Assembly (NCBI GenBank): GCA_910580235.1
Contig: CAJTVU010000005.1
Coordinates: 62,001 to 126,000 of the forward strand
Origin: an uncultured Dorea sp.
Lineage (GTDB): Bacteria > Bacillota > Clostridia > Lachnospirales > Lachnospiraceae
Direction: 5' to 3'
DNA: 64,000 nt
Part shown: piece by piece, positions 33,553 through 41,840 of the stretch
Numbering within the stretch: the stretch's first letter is position 1
Layout of the letters: each line of letters starts with the position of its first letter
Position numbers and translations under genes: made by a program
The notes under the pieces: generated by a model
The model's database searches: none
Told to the model about the DNA's origin: nothing
Seen by the model: the letters and a program-made list of their open reading frames with translations, nothing else

Positions 33553-33686
33553 CGAGGAATATGAATAAAAGCACACATCTGCTGATGAGGTTTGTGCGTA
33601 TAAAGTTGGAACATGCCTGTATGATCAGCGAGAAGGTGTAGAACGTTCGGGTACTTGTGGACAAGTATCTGTACGAATACAAAGTG
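33553..33686 (+). pseudogene. Internal fragment of the membrane-protein gene at 34910
   Basis: About 134 bp match 35026-35162 at roughly 90 percent by eye (GAATATGAATAAAAGCACAC, then AACATGCCTGTATGATCAGC, and so on). A stop (TAG) appears in the corresponding frame at the GGTGTAGAACG position. Both ends break abruptly; the right end joins the Fst-like toxin remnant. It is a dead duplicate. Confidence 0.85.
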
Positions 33687-33789
33687 TTACATAGAGTTAT
33701 TTGCATCCTTTTTAATCGCCGTTATAGCTGGTGTAGCTTGTCACTACATCATCAAATGGCTAGATGGCGGCCATAAGGACAACAAATAG
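33687..33789 (+). pseudogene. Fst-like type I toxin, 5'-truncated
   Basis: The frame reads LFASFLIAVIAGVACHYIIK then WLDGGHKDNK and stop. This is one membrane helix followed by W-L-D and a charged tail, as in Fst/Ldr-type toxins. No ATG remains, because the 5' side is fused to the fragment of another gene at about 33687. A terminator follows at 33827-33862. A second, inverted copy lies at 34399-34506. Confidence 0.65.
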
Positions 33790-33826
33790 CCTAGCGGGTG
33801 CTTTGCCGCTATAAAAAGAAAAGAAG

Positions 33827-33862
33827 AATCCCCGAACTGTGGTGCAACGCAGTCCGGGGATT
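33827..33862. terminator. Terminator downstream of the Fst-like remnant
   Basis: AATCCCCG-A-ACTG pairs with CAGT-C-CGGGGATT around a 10-nt loop, followed by TTTCGTTCTTTG. In Fst modules a shared bidirectional terminator holds toxin and antitoxin RNA ends, which this could be. Confidence 0.75.
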
Positions 33863-33977
33863 TCGTTCTTTGTTCACATGGAACTTTTGCATCTCTTTGT
33901 ATCGTTGTACAAAGAATTGCTTTTTTGCCTATCGACATTATAGCATATGCAAATTTTACTTTGTGCGTCTTCGGTAG

Positions 33978-33996
33978 ATTTTACCCCGTCCCTAGC
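33978..33996. repeat. Half of a family B palindrome
   Basis: ATTTTACCCCGTCCCTAGC is the right arm of family B; the left arm is missing. It encodes the last codons (LGTG and stop) of the TSCPD gene on the minus strand. Confidence 0.7.
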
Positions 33997-34232
33997 TTCT
34001 TCGCTTCCACGAGCGCGCGTGCCAGCTGGTCTGGACATGAAGTCCTGCGGTCGCCGCAGGTGATGCCGCCCAGGCGGGAGATGGCTTCGTCTACGTTCAT
34101 CCCCCGGATTAGGCTTGAGATCCCTTTAGCATTGCCGTTGCAGCCGCCGATGAATGTAACGCTTTCGATCGTGTCGCCGTCCAGTTCTATATGGATAGAG
34201 CGGGAGCAGACGCCGTGTGGTATATATTCCAT
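33981..34232 (-). CDS. TSCPD-domain protein (TIGR03905 type)
   Basis: The 83-residue protein starts MEYIPHGVCSRSIHIELDGD and contains GGCNGNAKGISSLI and CGDRRTSCPDQLARAL, the TSCPD signature also found as a module in ribonucleotide reductases. The free-standing function is unknown; metal binding by the cysteines is likely. ATG 34232 follows AAGGAGG. The last residues come from a half family B repeat. A copy of its 3' part is repeated at 34553-34635. Confidence 0.88.
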   Translation of the reverse strand: MEYIPHGVCSRSIHIELDGDTIESVTFIGGCNGNAKGISSLIRGMNVDEAISRLGGITCGDRRTSCPDQLARALVEAKKLGTG

Positions 34233-34398
34233 GATACTGTCCTCCTTCATTATAAGAGCAATTCCCTGTACGCTTAAGGATAATATAATTGTAGCCAGAG
34301 ACGAAAGCTGCGTCAATGTAATTTTCGGGCTGTTTCGGACAAAAGGTACAGCTGCAGGGCTTCTTCTTTTCTTTTATAGTGGCAGAGCGCCCACTAGG

Positions 34399-34506
34399 CT
34401 ATTCGTTGTTCTTTCGGTTCCTGCCAAGCCATTTGATGATGTAGTGGTAGGCTACACCAGCCGCAACAGCGACTATAAAAGCTAGGATACCTAAGTAGCA
34501 GATATT
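34399..34506 (-). pseudogene. Fst-like type I toxin, inverted copy without start codon
   Basis: Minus-strand frame: CYLGILAFIVAVAAGVAYHY then IIKWLGRNRKNNE and stop. It is clearly related to the copy at 33687-33789, including the downstream AGCCTAG...AAAAGAAAAGAAGAA. The frame closes upstream at 34507-34509 without ATG, GTG or TTG, so it is probably inactive, unless a rare start is used. Confidence 0.6.
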
Positions 34507-34552
34507 TTAAATTTCTGCCTTTAACATTCCGAAAAGATCTACTTTTTGCCCG

Positions 34553-34635
34553 TCCCTAGCTTCTTCGCTTCCACGAGCGTGCGTGCCAGCTGGTCTGGAC
34601 ATGAAGTCCTGCGGTCGCCGCAGGTGATGCCGCTG
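34553..34635 (-). pseudogene. Duplicated 3' fragment of the TSCPD gene
   Basis: About 82 bp match 33990-34073 with a single visible difference and encode GITCGDRRTSCPDQLAR... KKLGTG. The upstream part of the gene is absent and is replaced by the repeat ATTTTTCGGGCTGTTTCGGA. The remaining gap to 34855 holds no gene. Confidence 0.85.
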
Positions 34636-34855
34636 ATGAATGGCTGAACAAAGTTTCGTGTGCCATTTTTCGGGCTGTTTCGGACAAAATGGACAGCTGC
34701 GGGCTGTAGCTGTCGGAGCGTGCGAGGCCCGTGATCGTCTGTAGTCCGGGGCATGGAAAGAACCGGACGGAGGAATGGAGAAAAGCCTGCGCGACAAGAT
34801 GCGACAGGCATATGCAGGATGTGGCAGGCACATGTCAAAACCGGGCGGACGGTTT

Positions 34856-34886
34856 TTGACACGCCCTGGCAGAATTACGTTATAAT
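34856..34886 (+). promoter_or_regulatory. Probable promoter of the 34910 gene
   Basis: TTGACA (34856-34861) and TATAAT (34881-34886) are 19 bp apart (18 bp if TTATAA is used), a slightly long spacer. Confidence 0.6.
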
Positions 34887-34909
34887 GCATAGCAAAAGGA
34901 GGGTTTATT

Positions 34910-35716
34910 ATGCTGGAAATTCTATTGGACAAGTACATCGTGTATGTACTCATGTGGGGGGCCGCCGCGTGCGGCATTTTAAGCAAGCTTGTGGTCAGCG
35001 TTGCTCTTAAGCGTCTGGTGAAAGCTGCGGGGAATATGAATAAAAGCACACATCCGCTGATGAGGCTTGTACGCGCGAAGTTTGAACATGCCTGTATGAT
35101 CAGCGAGAAGGTGGAGAACGTTCGGGTATTTGTGGACAAGTATCTGTACGAATACAAAGTGGCAGGGGTGAAGCTGCACAGCTGGAGAAGAATGGAAGGA
35201 GCGGCATCGGGAGCATGCCTGCTGCTTGGGGCGGCGGGGGCAGCTCTCTCCTACAGCGTATACGGGATGAATGATGAAGTGCTGAAGATAGGCGCGACCG
35301 GCGCAGGGCTTGCCATCTTCGTATTTCTGACGCATCTTACGACGGATGAGAAGTTCCGCCTGGAGGCGGCGCGCAATTATATGGTAGACTATCTGGAAAA
35401 TATATGCCTGCACCGTTACGAGAAAGCGTATCAGAAGGAGCAGAAGGAGTCCAGGAAGGAGATACAGATTATGGCGGCAGAAGCGCCCGCGCCGGATTTC
35501 GGGGAAGTTCCGGATCCAATACGCCCCCGTCCGGCAAAAGAAGTACCGTCTCCAGAGATCCCGGTGGAGCCAGAGCCGCCCGCCATGCCGGAGCCATATG
35601 AAGCGCCAAAGGCCAAGACGCCTGTGGCCAGCATGAAGAAGCTAAGGGAGGAGGCTTCAGAGACAGACGAGAGAGACATACTTATCCGACAGATCCTTGA
35701 GGAGTTTATGGCTTGA
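34910..35716 (+). CDS. Membrane protein with Pro/Glu-rich tail, unknown function
   Basis: I do not recognise this 268-residue protein. It has an N-terminal hydrophobic helix (about 8-32) and a basic linker. Two membrane segments follow at about 102-120 and 127-148 (GACLLLGAAGAALSY and IGATGAGLAIFVFL). A cytoplasmic-looking tail (about 180-250) is rich in Pro, Glu and Ala. AAAGGAGGG precedes the ATG. An internal part of this gene is duplicated as a dead fragment 1.4 kb upstream. It sits directly before pgi, whose promoter overlaps its stop. Confidence 0.72.
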   Translation: MLEILLDKYIVYVLMWGAAACGILSKLVVSVALKRLVKAAGNMNKSTHPLMRLVRAKFEHACMISEKVENVRVFVDKYLYEYKVAGVKLHSWRRMEGAASGACLLLGAAGAALSYSVYGMNDEVLKIGATGAGLAIFVFLTHLTTDEKFRLEAARNYMVDYLENICLHRYEKAYQKEQKESRKEIQIMAAEAPAPDFGEVPDPIRPRPAKEVPSPEIPVEPEPPAMPEPYEAPKAKTPVASMKKLREEASETDERDILIRQILEEFMA

Positions 35717-35741
35717 TTAACAAGGGCGTATTTGCTAAAAT
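35713..35741 (+). promoter_or_regulatory. Sigma-A promoter of pgi
   Basis: TTGATT (35713-35718) and TAAAAT (35736-35741) with a 17-bp spacer overlap the stop of the preceding gene. Confidence 0.6.
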
Positions 35742-35797
35742 AGAGTAAATGTATTTTTACATATATTTATTCTTATAGAGAAAGGAAAGTGAGCGCG

Positions 35798-37147
35798 ATG
35801 GGGAATAAAGTGACATTTGACTATTCGAAGGCAGGCGCGTTTATCCGCGGCCATGAGGTCCAGTCCATGAAGAAGATCGCTGAGGCGGCGAAGGCAGAGC
35901 TGCTTGGGAGAGAAGGAGCGGGGAATGATTTCCTTGGCTGGATCGACCTTCCTGTGGATTATGATAAAGAGGAATTTGCTCGCATTAAGAAGGCGGCGCA
36001 GAAGATAAAAGAAGATTCGGAGGCGCTTATCGTCATCGGGATCGGAGGCTCTTATCTGGGAGCGAGAGCCGCTATTGAATTCCTGCGCCACAGCTTCTAT
36101 AATATGGCGCCGAAGGAAGTGCGTAAGACGCCGGAGATTTATTTTGCAGGGAACAGCATCAGCAGCACATATATGAAGCATTTGATCGAAGTCATCGGCG
36201 ACAGGGATTTCTCTGTGAATATCATTTCGAAGTCTGGGACGACGACGGAGCCTGCGATCGCATTCCGCATCTTTAAAGAGCTCCTGGAGAAGAAGTATGG
36301 AAAAGAAGAGGCGGCCAATAGGATCTACGCCACTACGGACAAGGCGAGAGGCGCCCTTAAGAAGCTGGCGGACGAGGAAGGATATGAGGAGTTCGTAGTG
36401 CCGGACGACGTAGGCGGGAGATTCTCGGTGCTGACGGCGGTAGGCCTTCTCCCGATCGCGGTGAGCGGCGCGGATATCGACAAGCTGATGGAAGGCGCGG
36501 CTTCCAGCAGGGAGATGGCGATGAACAATGCGTTCGAAGAGAACGACGCTCTCCTCTACGCGGCAGTCCGCAACATCCTGCACAGGAAGGGCAAGGGAGT
36601 GGAAGTACTTGCAAACTATGAGCCGAGCCTTCACTATGTGTCTGAGTGGTGGAAGCAGCTGTACGGCGAGAGCGAAGGGAAAGACCAGAAAGGGATCTTC
36701 CCGGCTTCTGTAGATCTTACGACAGATCTTCACTCTATGGGGCAGTTCATTCAGGATGGAAGCCGTATCATGTATGAGACGGTGCTGAACGTGGAGGACT
36801 CCAGGGAGGAGATCATTATCGGCGAGGAGCCGACAGATCTTGACGGGCTTAATTATCTTGCAGGAAAGAATGTAGACTTTGTAAATAAGAGCGCGATGAA
36901 TGGGACGATCCTTGCTCACACGGACGGGAATGTGCCGAACCTGATCGTAAATATCCCCGGGCAGGATGAGTTCTCGTTAGGACAGCTTTTCTATTTCTTT
37001 GAGTTTGCCTGCGGCGTGAGCGGCTACATCCTTGGGGTGAACCCGTTCGATCAGCCGGGCGTCGAGAGCTATAAGAAGAACATGTTCGCTCTCCTTGGCA
37101 AGCCGGGATTTGAGAAGGAGAGAGAAGAATTACTGAAAAGGCTGTAA
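35798..37147 (+). CDS. pgi: Glucose-6-phosphate isomerase
   Basis: This 449-residue cytoplasmic glycolytic enzyme has the sugar-isomerase signatures IGIGGSYLGARAAIEF, ISKSGTTTEPAIAFR, DDVGGRFSVLTAVG and the C-terminal GCGVSGYILGVNPFDQPGVE variant. Its length matches the B. subtilis enzyme. ATG 35798 is placed after AAAGGAAAG; a GTG at 35789 is inside that site. Its stop overlaps the next start (TAATG). Confidence 0.96.
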   Translation: MGNKVTFDYSKAGAFIRGHEVQSMKKIAEAAKAELLGREGAGNDFLGWIDLPVDYDKEEFARIKKAAQKIKEDSEALIVIGIGGSYLGARAAIEFLRHSFYNMAPKEVRKTPEIYFAGNSISSTYMKHLIEVIGDRDFSVNIISKSGTTTEPAIAFRIFKELLEKKYGKEEAANRIYATTDKARGALKKLADEEGYEEFVVPDDVGGRFSVLTAVGLLPIAVSGADIDKLMEGAASSREMAMNNAFEENDALLYAAVRNILHRKGKGVEVLANYEPSLHYVSEWWKQLYGESEGKDQKGIFPASVDLTTDLHSMGQFIQDGSRIMYETVLNVEDSREEIIIGEEPTDLDGLNYLAGKNVDFVNKSAMNGTILAHTDGNVPNLIVNIPGQDEFSLGQLFYFFEFACGVSGYILGVNPFDQPGVESYKKNMFALLGKPGFEKEREELLKRL

Positions 37148-38607
37148 TGAAGACGATATATGAGCGGCTGGAAGAGTATGGAAATTCGGATTATTATGGA
37201 TTCCACATGCCCGGCCATAAGCGCAATATGGACATTCCCGGGCATGTAGCCGCCTCCCGGATCGATATTACGGAGATTGACGGCTTTGACGACCTGCATC
37301 ACGCGGAAGGGGCGCTAAAGGAGGCGCAGGAGAGAGCGGCCTCGCTGTACGGCTCCGAATGTTCGCGCTTCCTTGTAAACGGGAGCACGGTAGGCATTTT
37401 AAGCAGTATTCTCGGGTCGACGAATAAGGGTGATAAGATACTTGTGGCAAGAAATTGCCACAAGTCTGTCTATCACGCCATATATATGAATGAATTGCGG
37501 CCGGTATATGTCTGGCCCGGGTTTGACGAAGAAACGCAGCTAAGCGCGCAGATATCCCCGGAGGACGTAAGGGAGGCTCTTGGCCGGGAGCCCCAGATCC
37601 GGGCGGTGGTCGTCGTGTCGCCTACGTATGACGGAGTCGTGTCTGATGTGGCGGGGATCGCCGCCGCAGCGCATGAGAAAGGCGTGCCGTTAATTGTGGA
37701 CGAAGCGCACGGAGCGCACTTCGGGTTCCATCCTTATTTTCCTGAGAATTCCAACAGGAAAGGGGCGGACATCGTAATCCACAGCGTCCACAAGACGCTG
37801 CCTGCATTAACGCAGAGCGCGCTCCTACATATGAACGGCAGCCGGGCTTCAAGAGAGCGAGTGGAGATGTACCTGCACATGCTCCAGTCTTCAAGCCCTT
37901 CCTATGTGCTTATGGCGGGGATAGACGTTTGTATGGACATGCTGGAGAGAAGAAGAGAGGAGCTGTTCGGCCCTTATGTGGAGCGGCTGAAGCGGGCAAG
38001 AGAGGAGCTGTCTTCTCTGGAGCGGCTGCGGCTTTTAGATATAGAGGGGGCAGAGCCTTCTAAGATTATCCTGTCTGCGGCTGGAGCTGGTATGACAGGG
38101 AAGGAATTGTATGAGATCTTCCTCCATAAGTACCATCTGCAGATGGAGATGTATTCGGGAATATCTGTAACAGCTATGACATCGGTCGGGGACACAGAGG
38201 AAGGGTTCGTCAGGCTTAAAAGGGCGGCGGCCGAGATAGACACAGAGCTGGGCGGCCGCGGAGCGGAAGCAAAAGACAGGCTTAAAAAGGCGAGGATGGC
38301 CAGGGGGATGTTCCATCTTCCAAGAGCCCCTATAAGATATATAAGCTCACATATGGAGCGTGTGTGCCGGGGAGCCGGGGCGAGACGGAATATGCCGTGG
38401 AGAGAGAGCATAGGGCGCGTCTCCCTGGAGTACGCGTACCTGTACCCTCCAGGCATACCGCTGATCGTGCCGGGGGAAGAGATTACAGAAGAAGCGGCGA
38501 AACTTCTTGACTGGTATAAAGAAGCAGGTTATCGTATAGAGGGACTAAGAAGACAAGGGCAGATAGAGGTTTGGGCGGATGGGAAAGATATACTGTATCA
38601 TGGGTAA
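37147..38607 (+). CDS. Orn/Lys/Arg decarboxylase-family protein (YaaO-like)
   Basis: The 486-residue fold-type I PLP enzyme has the cofactor lysine in HSVHKTLPALTQSALLH (Lys216), the aspartate in IVDEAHGAHFGF, and the C-terminal decarboxylase domain. It lacks the N-terminal wing domain of inducible decarboxylases, as in B. subtilis YaaO/SpeA, so the substrate (Arg, Lys or Orn) is open. It overlaps pgi by one base and the next gene by 29 bp. In B. subtilis yaaO likewise precedes the tmk-holB-yaaT group. Confidence 0.9.
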   Translation: MKTIYERLEEYGNSDYYGFHMPGHKRNMDIPGHVAASRIDITEIDGFDDLHHAEGALKEAQERAASLYGSECSRFLVNGSTVGILSSILGSTNKGDKILVARNCHKSVYHAIYMNELRPVYVWPGFDEETQLSAQISPEDVREALGREPQIRAVVVVSPTYDGVVSDVAGIAAAAHEKGVPLIVDEAHGAHFGFHPYFPENSNRKGADIVIHSVHKTLPALTQSALLHMNGSRASRERVEMYLHMLQSSSPSYVLMAGIDVCMDMLERRREELFGPYVERLKRAREELSSLERLRLLDIEGAEPSKIILSAAGAGMTGKELYEIFLHKYHLQMEMYSGISVTAMTSVGDTEEGFVRLKRAAAEIDTELGGRGAEAKDRLKKARMARGMFHLPRAPIRYISSHMERVCRGAGARRNMPWRESIGRVSLEYAYLYPPGIPLIVPGEEITEEAAKLLDWYKEAGYRIEGLRRQGQIEVWADGKDILYHG

Positions 38608-39187
38608 GAGCTCTGCTGGGAAGGACACCATATTTAAAGAGATCAGGGAACGGCTCCCTGAGCTTCTCACTGTGGCTTCGTATACTACAAGGCCGGCAAG
38701 GGAAGGGGAGAGAGACGGGACAGAATATTTCTTCGTATCGGAAGATACACTGGACGCTTTCTCTCGGGAAGGGAAAATAATTGAGCTTCGTACTTATAAT
38801 ACTGTGCATGGCCAGTGGAAATATGCTACAATAGATGATGGACAGATAAATCTTGATAAATCGGGATATCTTATTCTTGGCACTTTGGAGTCTTATAAGA
38901 AGATCCGGGAATACTACGGCAAAGAGAATGTAACGCCGTTCTATATTGAAGTGGAGGATGGTGAGAGGCTTTCCCGCTCCATCGAGAGGGAGCGCCGTCA
39001 GGAAGCGCCCTCTTATGCGGAGATATGCCGCAGGTTCTTAGCCGACATGGAAGATTTCTCGGAAGAGAAGCTAAAGGATGCAGGAATTACCAGACGGTAT
39101 TATAATTATGATAAGTTACAATGTACAGAGGAGATTGTGAAAGAGATTGTAGAGGATATACGTAGATGGGAACCTTTAAGGACGTAG
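38579..39187 (+). CDS. Guanylate-kinase-like nucleotide kinase
   Basis: The 202-residue protein has the guanylate kinase architecture: P-loop MGKSSAGKDTIFKEI, ASYTTRPAREGERDGTEYFFVS, and a lid/core region with RERRQEAPSYAEICRRF. The P-loop ends GKD rather than the usual GKS/GKT. It takes the place that thymidylate kinase has in the B. subtilis holB cluster. It could be a second Gmk or a nucleotide kinase of other specificity. It overlaps its neighbours on both sides. Confidence 0.85.
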   Translation: MGKIYCIMGKSSAGKDTIFKEIRERLPELLTVASYTTRPAREGERDGTEYFFVSEDTLDAFSREGKIIELRTYNTVHGQWKYATIDDGQINLDKSGYLILGTLESYKKIREYYGKENVTPFYIEVEDGERLSRSIERERRQEAPSYAEICRRFLADMEDFSEEKLKDAGITRRYYNYDKLQCTEEIVKEIVEDIRRWEPLRT

Positions 39188-40155
39188 TAGGACACAAAGA
39201 CATTATCAAATATATACAGAGCGCGGTAAAAGAGGATAAGGTGTCGCACGCCTATATTCTGAATGGGGAGAAAGGCTCTGGCAAGAAAATGCTGGCGAAG
39301 CTTTTTGCTACGGCCCTTCTGTGCGAGAAGGGCGGGCAGGATCCGTGCGGGAAATGCCACTCCTGTATTCAGGCAGAGACGGGGAACCATCCTGATATTA
39401 TTACAGTAGCTCATGAGAAGCCGGGCTCCATCGGCGTAGACGATATACGGGAGCAAGTGAATGGGACGGTGGACATTAAGCCTTACCAGGGCCCTTATAA
39501 GGTCTACATTATACCCCATGCCGACACGATGACGGTGCAGGCGCAGAACGCCCTGCTTAAGACGATCGAGGAGCCTCCTAAGTATGCGGTGATCCTTCTG
39601 CTCACAGAGAATGCGGACATGCTGCTTGCGACTATCAATTCCAGATGCGTCATGTTGAAGCTTCGCAATATCAAGGACGCGCTGATCCGCAAATACTTAA
39701 TGGAGAACCTGGAGGTGCCGGACTACAAGGCTGACATGTGTACGGCATTTGCACAGGGGAATCTTGGAAGAGCGATCATGCTGGCTAATTCGGAGCATTT
39801 CAATGAGATCCGGGAGGAAGCCCTCCATCTGCTGCGGCATATCAAGGATATGGAGATCAGTGAGATCGTGGAGGCGGTAAGCCGAGCCGCCATGTATAAG
39901 CTGGAGATTACGGACTATCTGGATATCATTATGATATGGTACAGAGACGTCCTGTTATATAAAGCGACAAGGGAGACAGAGAAAGTCGTACTAAAAGACC
40001 AGGTAAATTATATGAAGGAACAGGCAAAGAGAAGCTCTTATGAAGGGATAGAACAGATCCTTGCAAGCCTTGAGAACGCCAAGGCAAGGCTCAGAGCAAA
40101 TGTAAATTTCGATCTGGTCATGGAGCTTCTGTTCCTGACGATAAAGGAGAACTAA
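39166..40155 (+). CDS. holB: DNA polymerase III subunit delta'
   Basis: The 329-residue AAA+ clamp-loader subunit has a zinc module CEKGGQDPCGKCHSC and a sensor-like PHADTMTVQAQNALLKTIEEPP. Its P-loop reads GEKGSGKKMLAKL, with Lys in place of the final Thr/Ser, which suggests weak or no ATP hydrolysis as in E. coli delta'. It is in the conserved holB-yaaT-yabB-yabC order and overlaps the kinase gene by 22 bp. Confidence 0.94.
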   Translation: MGTFKDVVGHKDIIKYIQSAVKEDKVSHAYILNGEKGSGKKMLAKLFATALLCEKGGQDPCGKCHSCIQAETGNHPDIITVAHEKPGSIGVDDIREQVNGTVDIKPYQGPYKVYIIPHADTMTVQAQNALLKTIEEPPKYAVILLLTENADMLLATINSRCVMLKLRNIKDALIRKYLMENLEVPDYKADMCTAFAQGNLGRAIMLANSEHFNEIREEALHLLRHIKDMEISEIVEAVSRAAMYKLEITDYLDIIMIWYRDVLLYKATRETEKVVLKDQVNYMKEQAKRSSYEGIEQILASLENAKARLRANVNFDLVMELLFLTIKEN

Positions 40156-40158
40156 TTT

Positions 40159-41070
40159 ATGACAAGAGTAATAGGAGTAAGATTCCGCCCTGCGGGAAAG
40201 ATTTATTTCTTTGCCCCGGGGAAGCTGGAGATACACACAGGAGATAAGGTGATCGTGGAGACGGCGCGGGGCGTAGAGTTCGGCTCGGTAGTCTCGGGGC
40301 CGAAAGACGTGGAGGACGAGCAGATCATGCAGCCGCTAAAGCCGGTCATCCGCATAGCCACCAAAGAAGATCTGGGGAAAGAGGCCAAGAATCGTGAGAA
40401 GGAGAAGGAGGCGTTTAAGATCTGCCTTGAGAAGATCCGTGAGCACGGCCTTGAAATGAAGCTGATCGATGCGGAGTATACTTTTGACAACAACAAGGTG
40501 CTGTTCTACTTTACGGCGGACGGACGGATTGATTTCCGTGAGCTGGTGAAAGATCTGGCAAGCGTGTTCCGTACCCGTATCGAATTGCGCCAGATCGGCG
40601 TGCGGGATGAGACGAAGATCCGGGGAGGCATCGGTATCTGCGGGCGAGGGCTTTGTTGCCACACGCACCTCTCAGAATTTGCGCCGGTATCTATTAAGAT
40701 GGCGAAGGAGCAGAATCTGTCTCTGAACCCGACGAAGATATCCGGGGTATGCGGCAGGCTTATGTGCTGCCTGACGAATGAGGAGGAGACTTACGAGGAG
40801 CTCAACAGCCACCTTCCGAATAATGGCGACCATGTGACGACCCCGGAGGGGCTCCACGGGGACGTGCAGTCTGTCAATGTGCTGCGCCAGCTGGTGAAGG
40901 TAGTCGTGACACTGGACAATGACGAGAAGGAGATCCGCGAGTACAAAGCCGCGGAGCTGAAATTCAAGCCGAGGCGTAAAAAGAAGGACATGAGGCTTTC
41001 CAAGGAAGAGATGGCGGAGCTTCGCGCGCTGGAAGAGAGAAATGGAGCTTCGAAGCTGGATGACGAATAG
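40159..41070 (+). CDS. ricT: RicT/YaaT PSP1-domain protein
   Basis: The 303-residue PSP1 protein carries cysteine motifs CGRGLCCHTHLSEF and CGRLMCCLTNEEE, which bind iron-sulfur clusters in the RicA-RicF-RicT complex of B. subtilis. That complex affects RNase Y-dependent mRNA processing and the Spo0A phosphorelay. The N-terminus opens VIGVRFRPAGKIYFF. It follows holB by 3 bp, and its end overlaps trmN6 by 29 bp. Confidence 0.92.
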   Translation: MTRVIGVRFRPAGKIYFFAPGKLEIHTGDKVIVETARGVEFGSVVSGPKDVEDEQIMQPLKPVIRIATKEDLGKEAKNREKEKEAFKICLEKIREHGLEMKLIDAEYTFDNNKVLFYFTADGRIDFRELVKDLASVFRTRIELRQIGVRDETKIRGGIGICGRGLCCHTHLSEFAPVSIKMAKEQNLSLNPTKISGVCGRLMCCLTNEEETYEELNSHLPNNGDHVTTPEGLHGDVQSVNVLRQLVKVVVTLDNDEKEIREYKAAELKFKPRRKKKDMRLSKEEMAELRALEERNGASKLDDE

Positions 41071-41836
41071 AGAAAGTTTCCTGCGAGAAGGAGAGAGGCT
41101 TGACGATCTCCAGATCAAAGGATATAAAGTGATCCAAAGCCCTGGAAGATTCTGCTTTGGCACGGACGCAGTGCTCTTGTCTTCTTTTGCAAAGGTGAGA
41201 AGAGGCGAGCGGGCGCTTGACTTAGGGACGGGGACGGGGATCCTGCCCATCCTGCTGGAAGCGAAGAATGAAGGCGCCTGCTATGAGGGGCTTGAGGTGC
41301 AGGAAGAAAGCGCCGATATGGCAAGACGGAGCGTGGAGTACAACGGGCTTTCAGACAAAGTTAAGATTGTGACAGGAGATATAAAAGAGGCGGGGCGTCT
41401 GTTTGGCGCCGCCTCTTTTGAAGTGATTACAGTGAACCCTCCTTATATGCCGGGGGATCATGGGCTGAAGAATGACAATAGCGCGCTCTATATCGCACGC
41501 CATGAAGCGCTGTGCACGCTGGACGACGTATTGAGGGAAAGCGCGAAGATATTAAAAGAAAGAGGCAGGCTCTACATGGTGCATCGCCCGTTCCGGCTGC
41601 CTGAGATATTTGCAAAGATGTGCATGTACAAGATAGAGCCAAAGCGGATGCGGATGGTGCATCCCCGCCTCGATAAAGAACCGAACATGGTGCTGATAGA
41701 GGGGCTGAAAGGCGGGAATCCCCGGCTTTCCGTAGAGCCGCCTCTTGTGGTGTGCGACAGCGGGGGAGGCTATACTGAAGAATTGTTAAACATATATGGG
41801 CGAGGAGACGATCCGCAGGTGAATAAAGGAGGATGA
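41042..41836 (+). CDS. trmN6: tRNA1(Val) adenine-37 N6-methyltransferase (YabB/TrmN6)
   Basis: The 264-residue Rossmann methyltransferase has motif I LDLGTGTGILPIL, a substrate region FCFGTDAVLLSSFA, and catalytic NPPYMP. This is the N6-adenine MTase pattern of YfiC/YabB. It sits within the yaaT-yabB-yabC order. ATG 41042 follows GGAAGAGAG inside ricT; ATG 41060 is an alternative. Confidence 0.92.
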   Translation: MELRSWMTNRESFLREGERLDDLQIKGYKVIQSPGRFCFGTDAVLLSSFAKVRRGERALDLGTGTGILPILLEAKNEGACYEGLEVQEESADMARRSVEYNGLSDKVKIVTGDIKEAGRLFGAASFEVITVNPPYMPGDHGLKNDNSALYIARHEALCTLDDVLRESAKILKERGRLYMVHRPFRLPEIFAKMCMYKIEPKRMRMVHPRLDKEPNMVLIEGLKGGNPRLSVEPPLVVCDSGGGYTEELLNIYGRGDDPQVNKGG

Positions 41837-41840
41837 TGCC

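Noticed and set aside
33356..33706. 116-residue minus-strand ORF
   Set aside because: It is antisense to the dead fragment of the 34910 gene; its N-terminus mirrors that copied sequence and it has no ribosome site.
34507..35157. 216-residue minus-strand ORF
   Set aside because: It is a shadow crossing the antisense of the 34910 gene and the TSCPD fragment; composition and lack of a start site argue against it.
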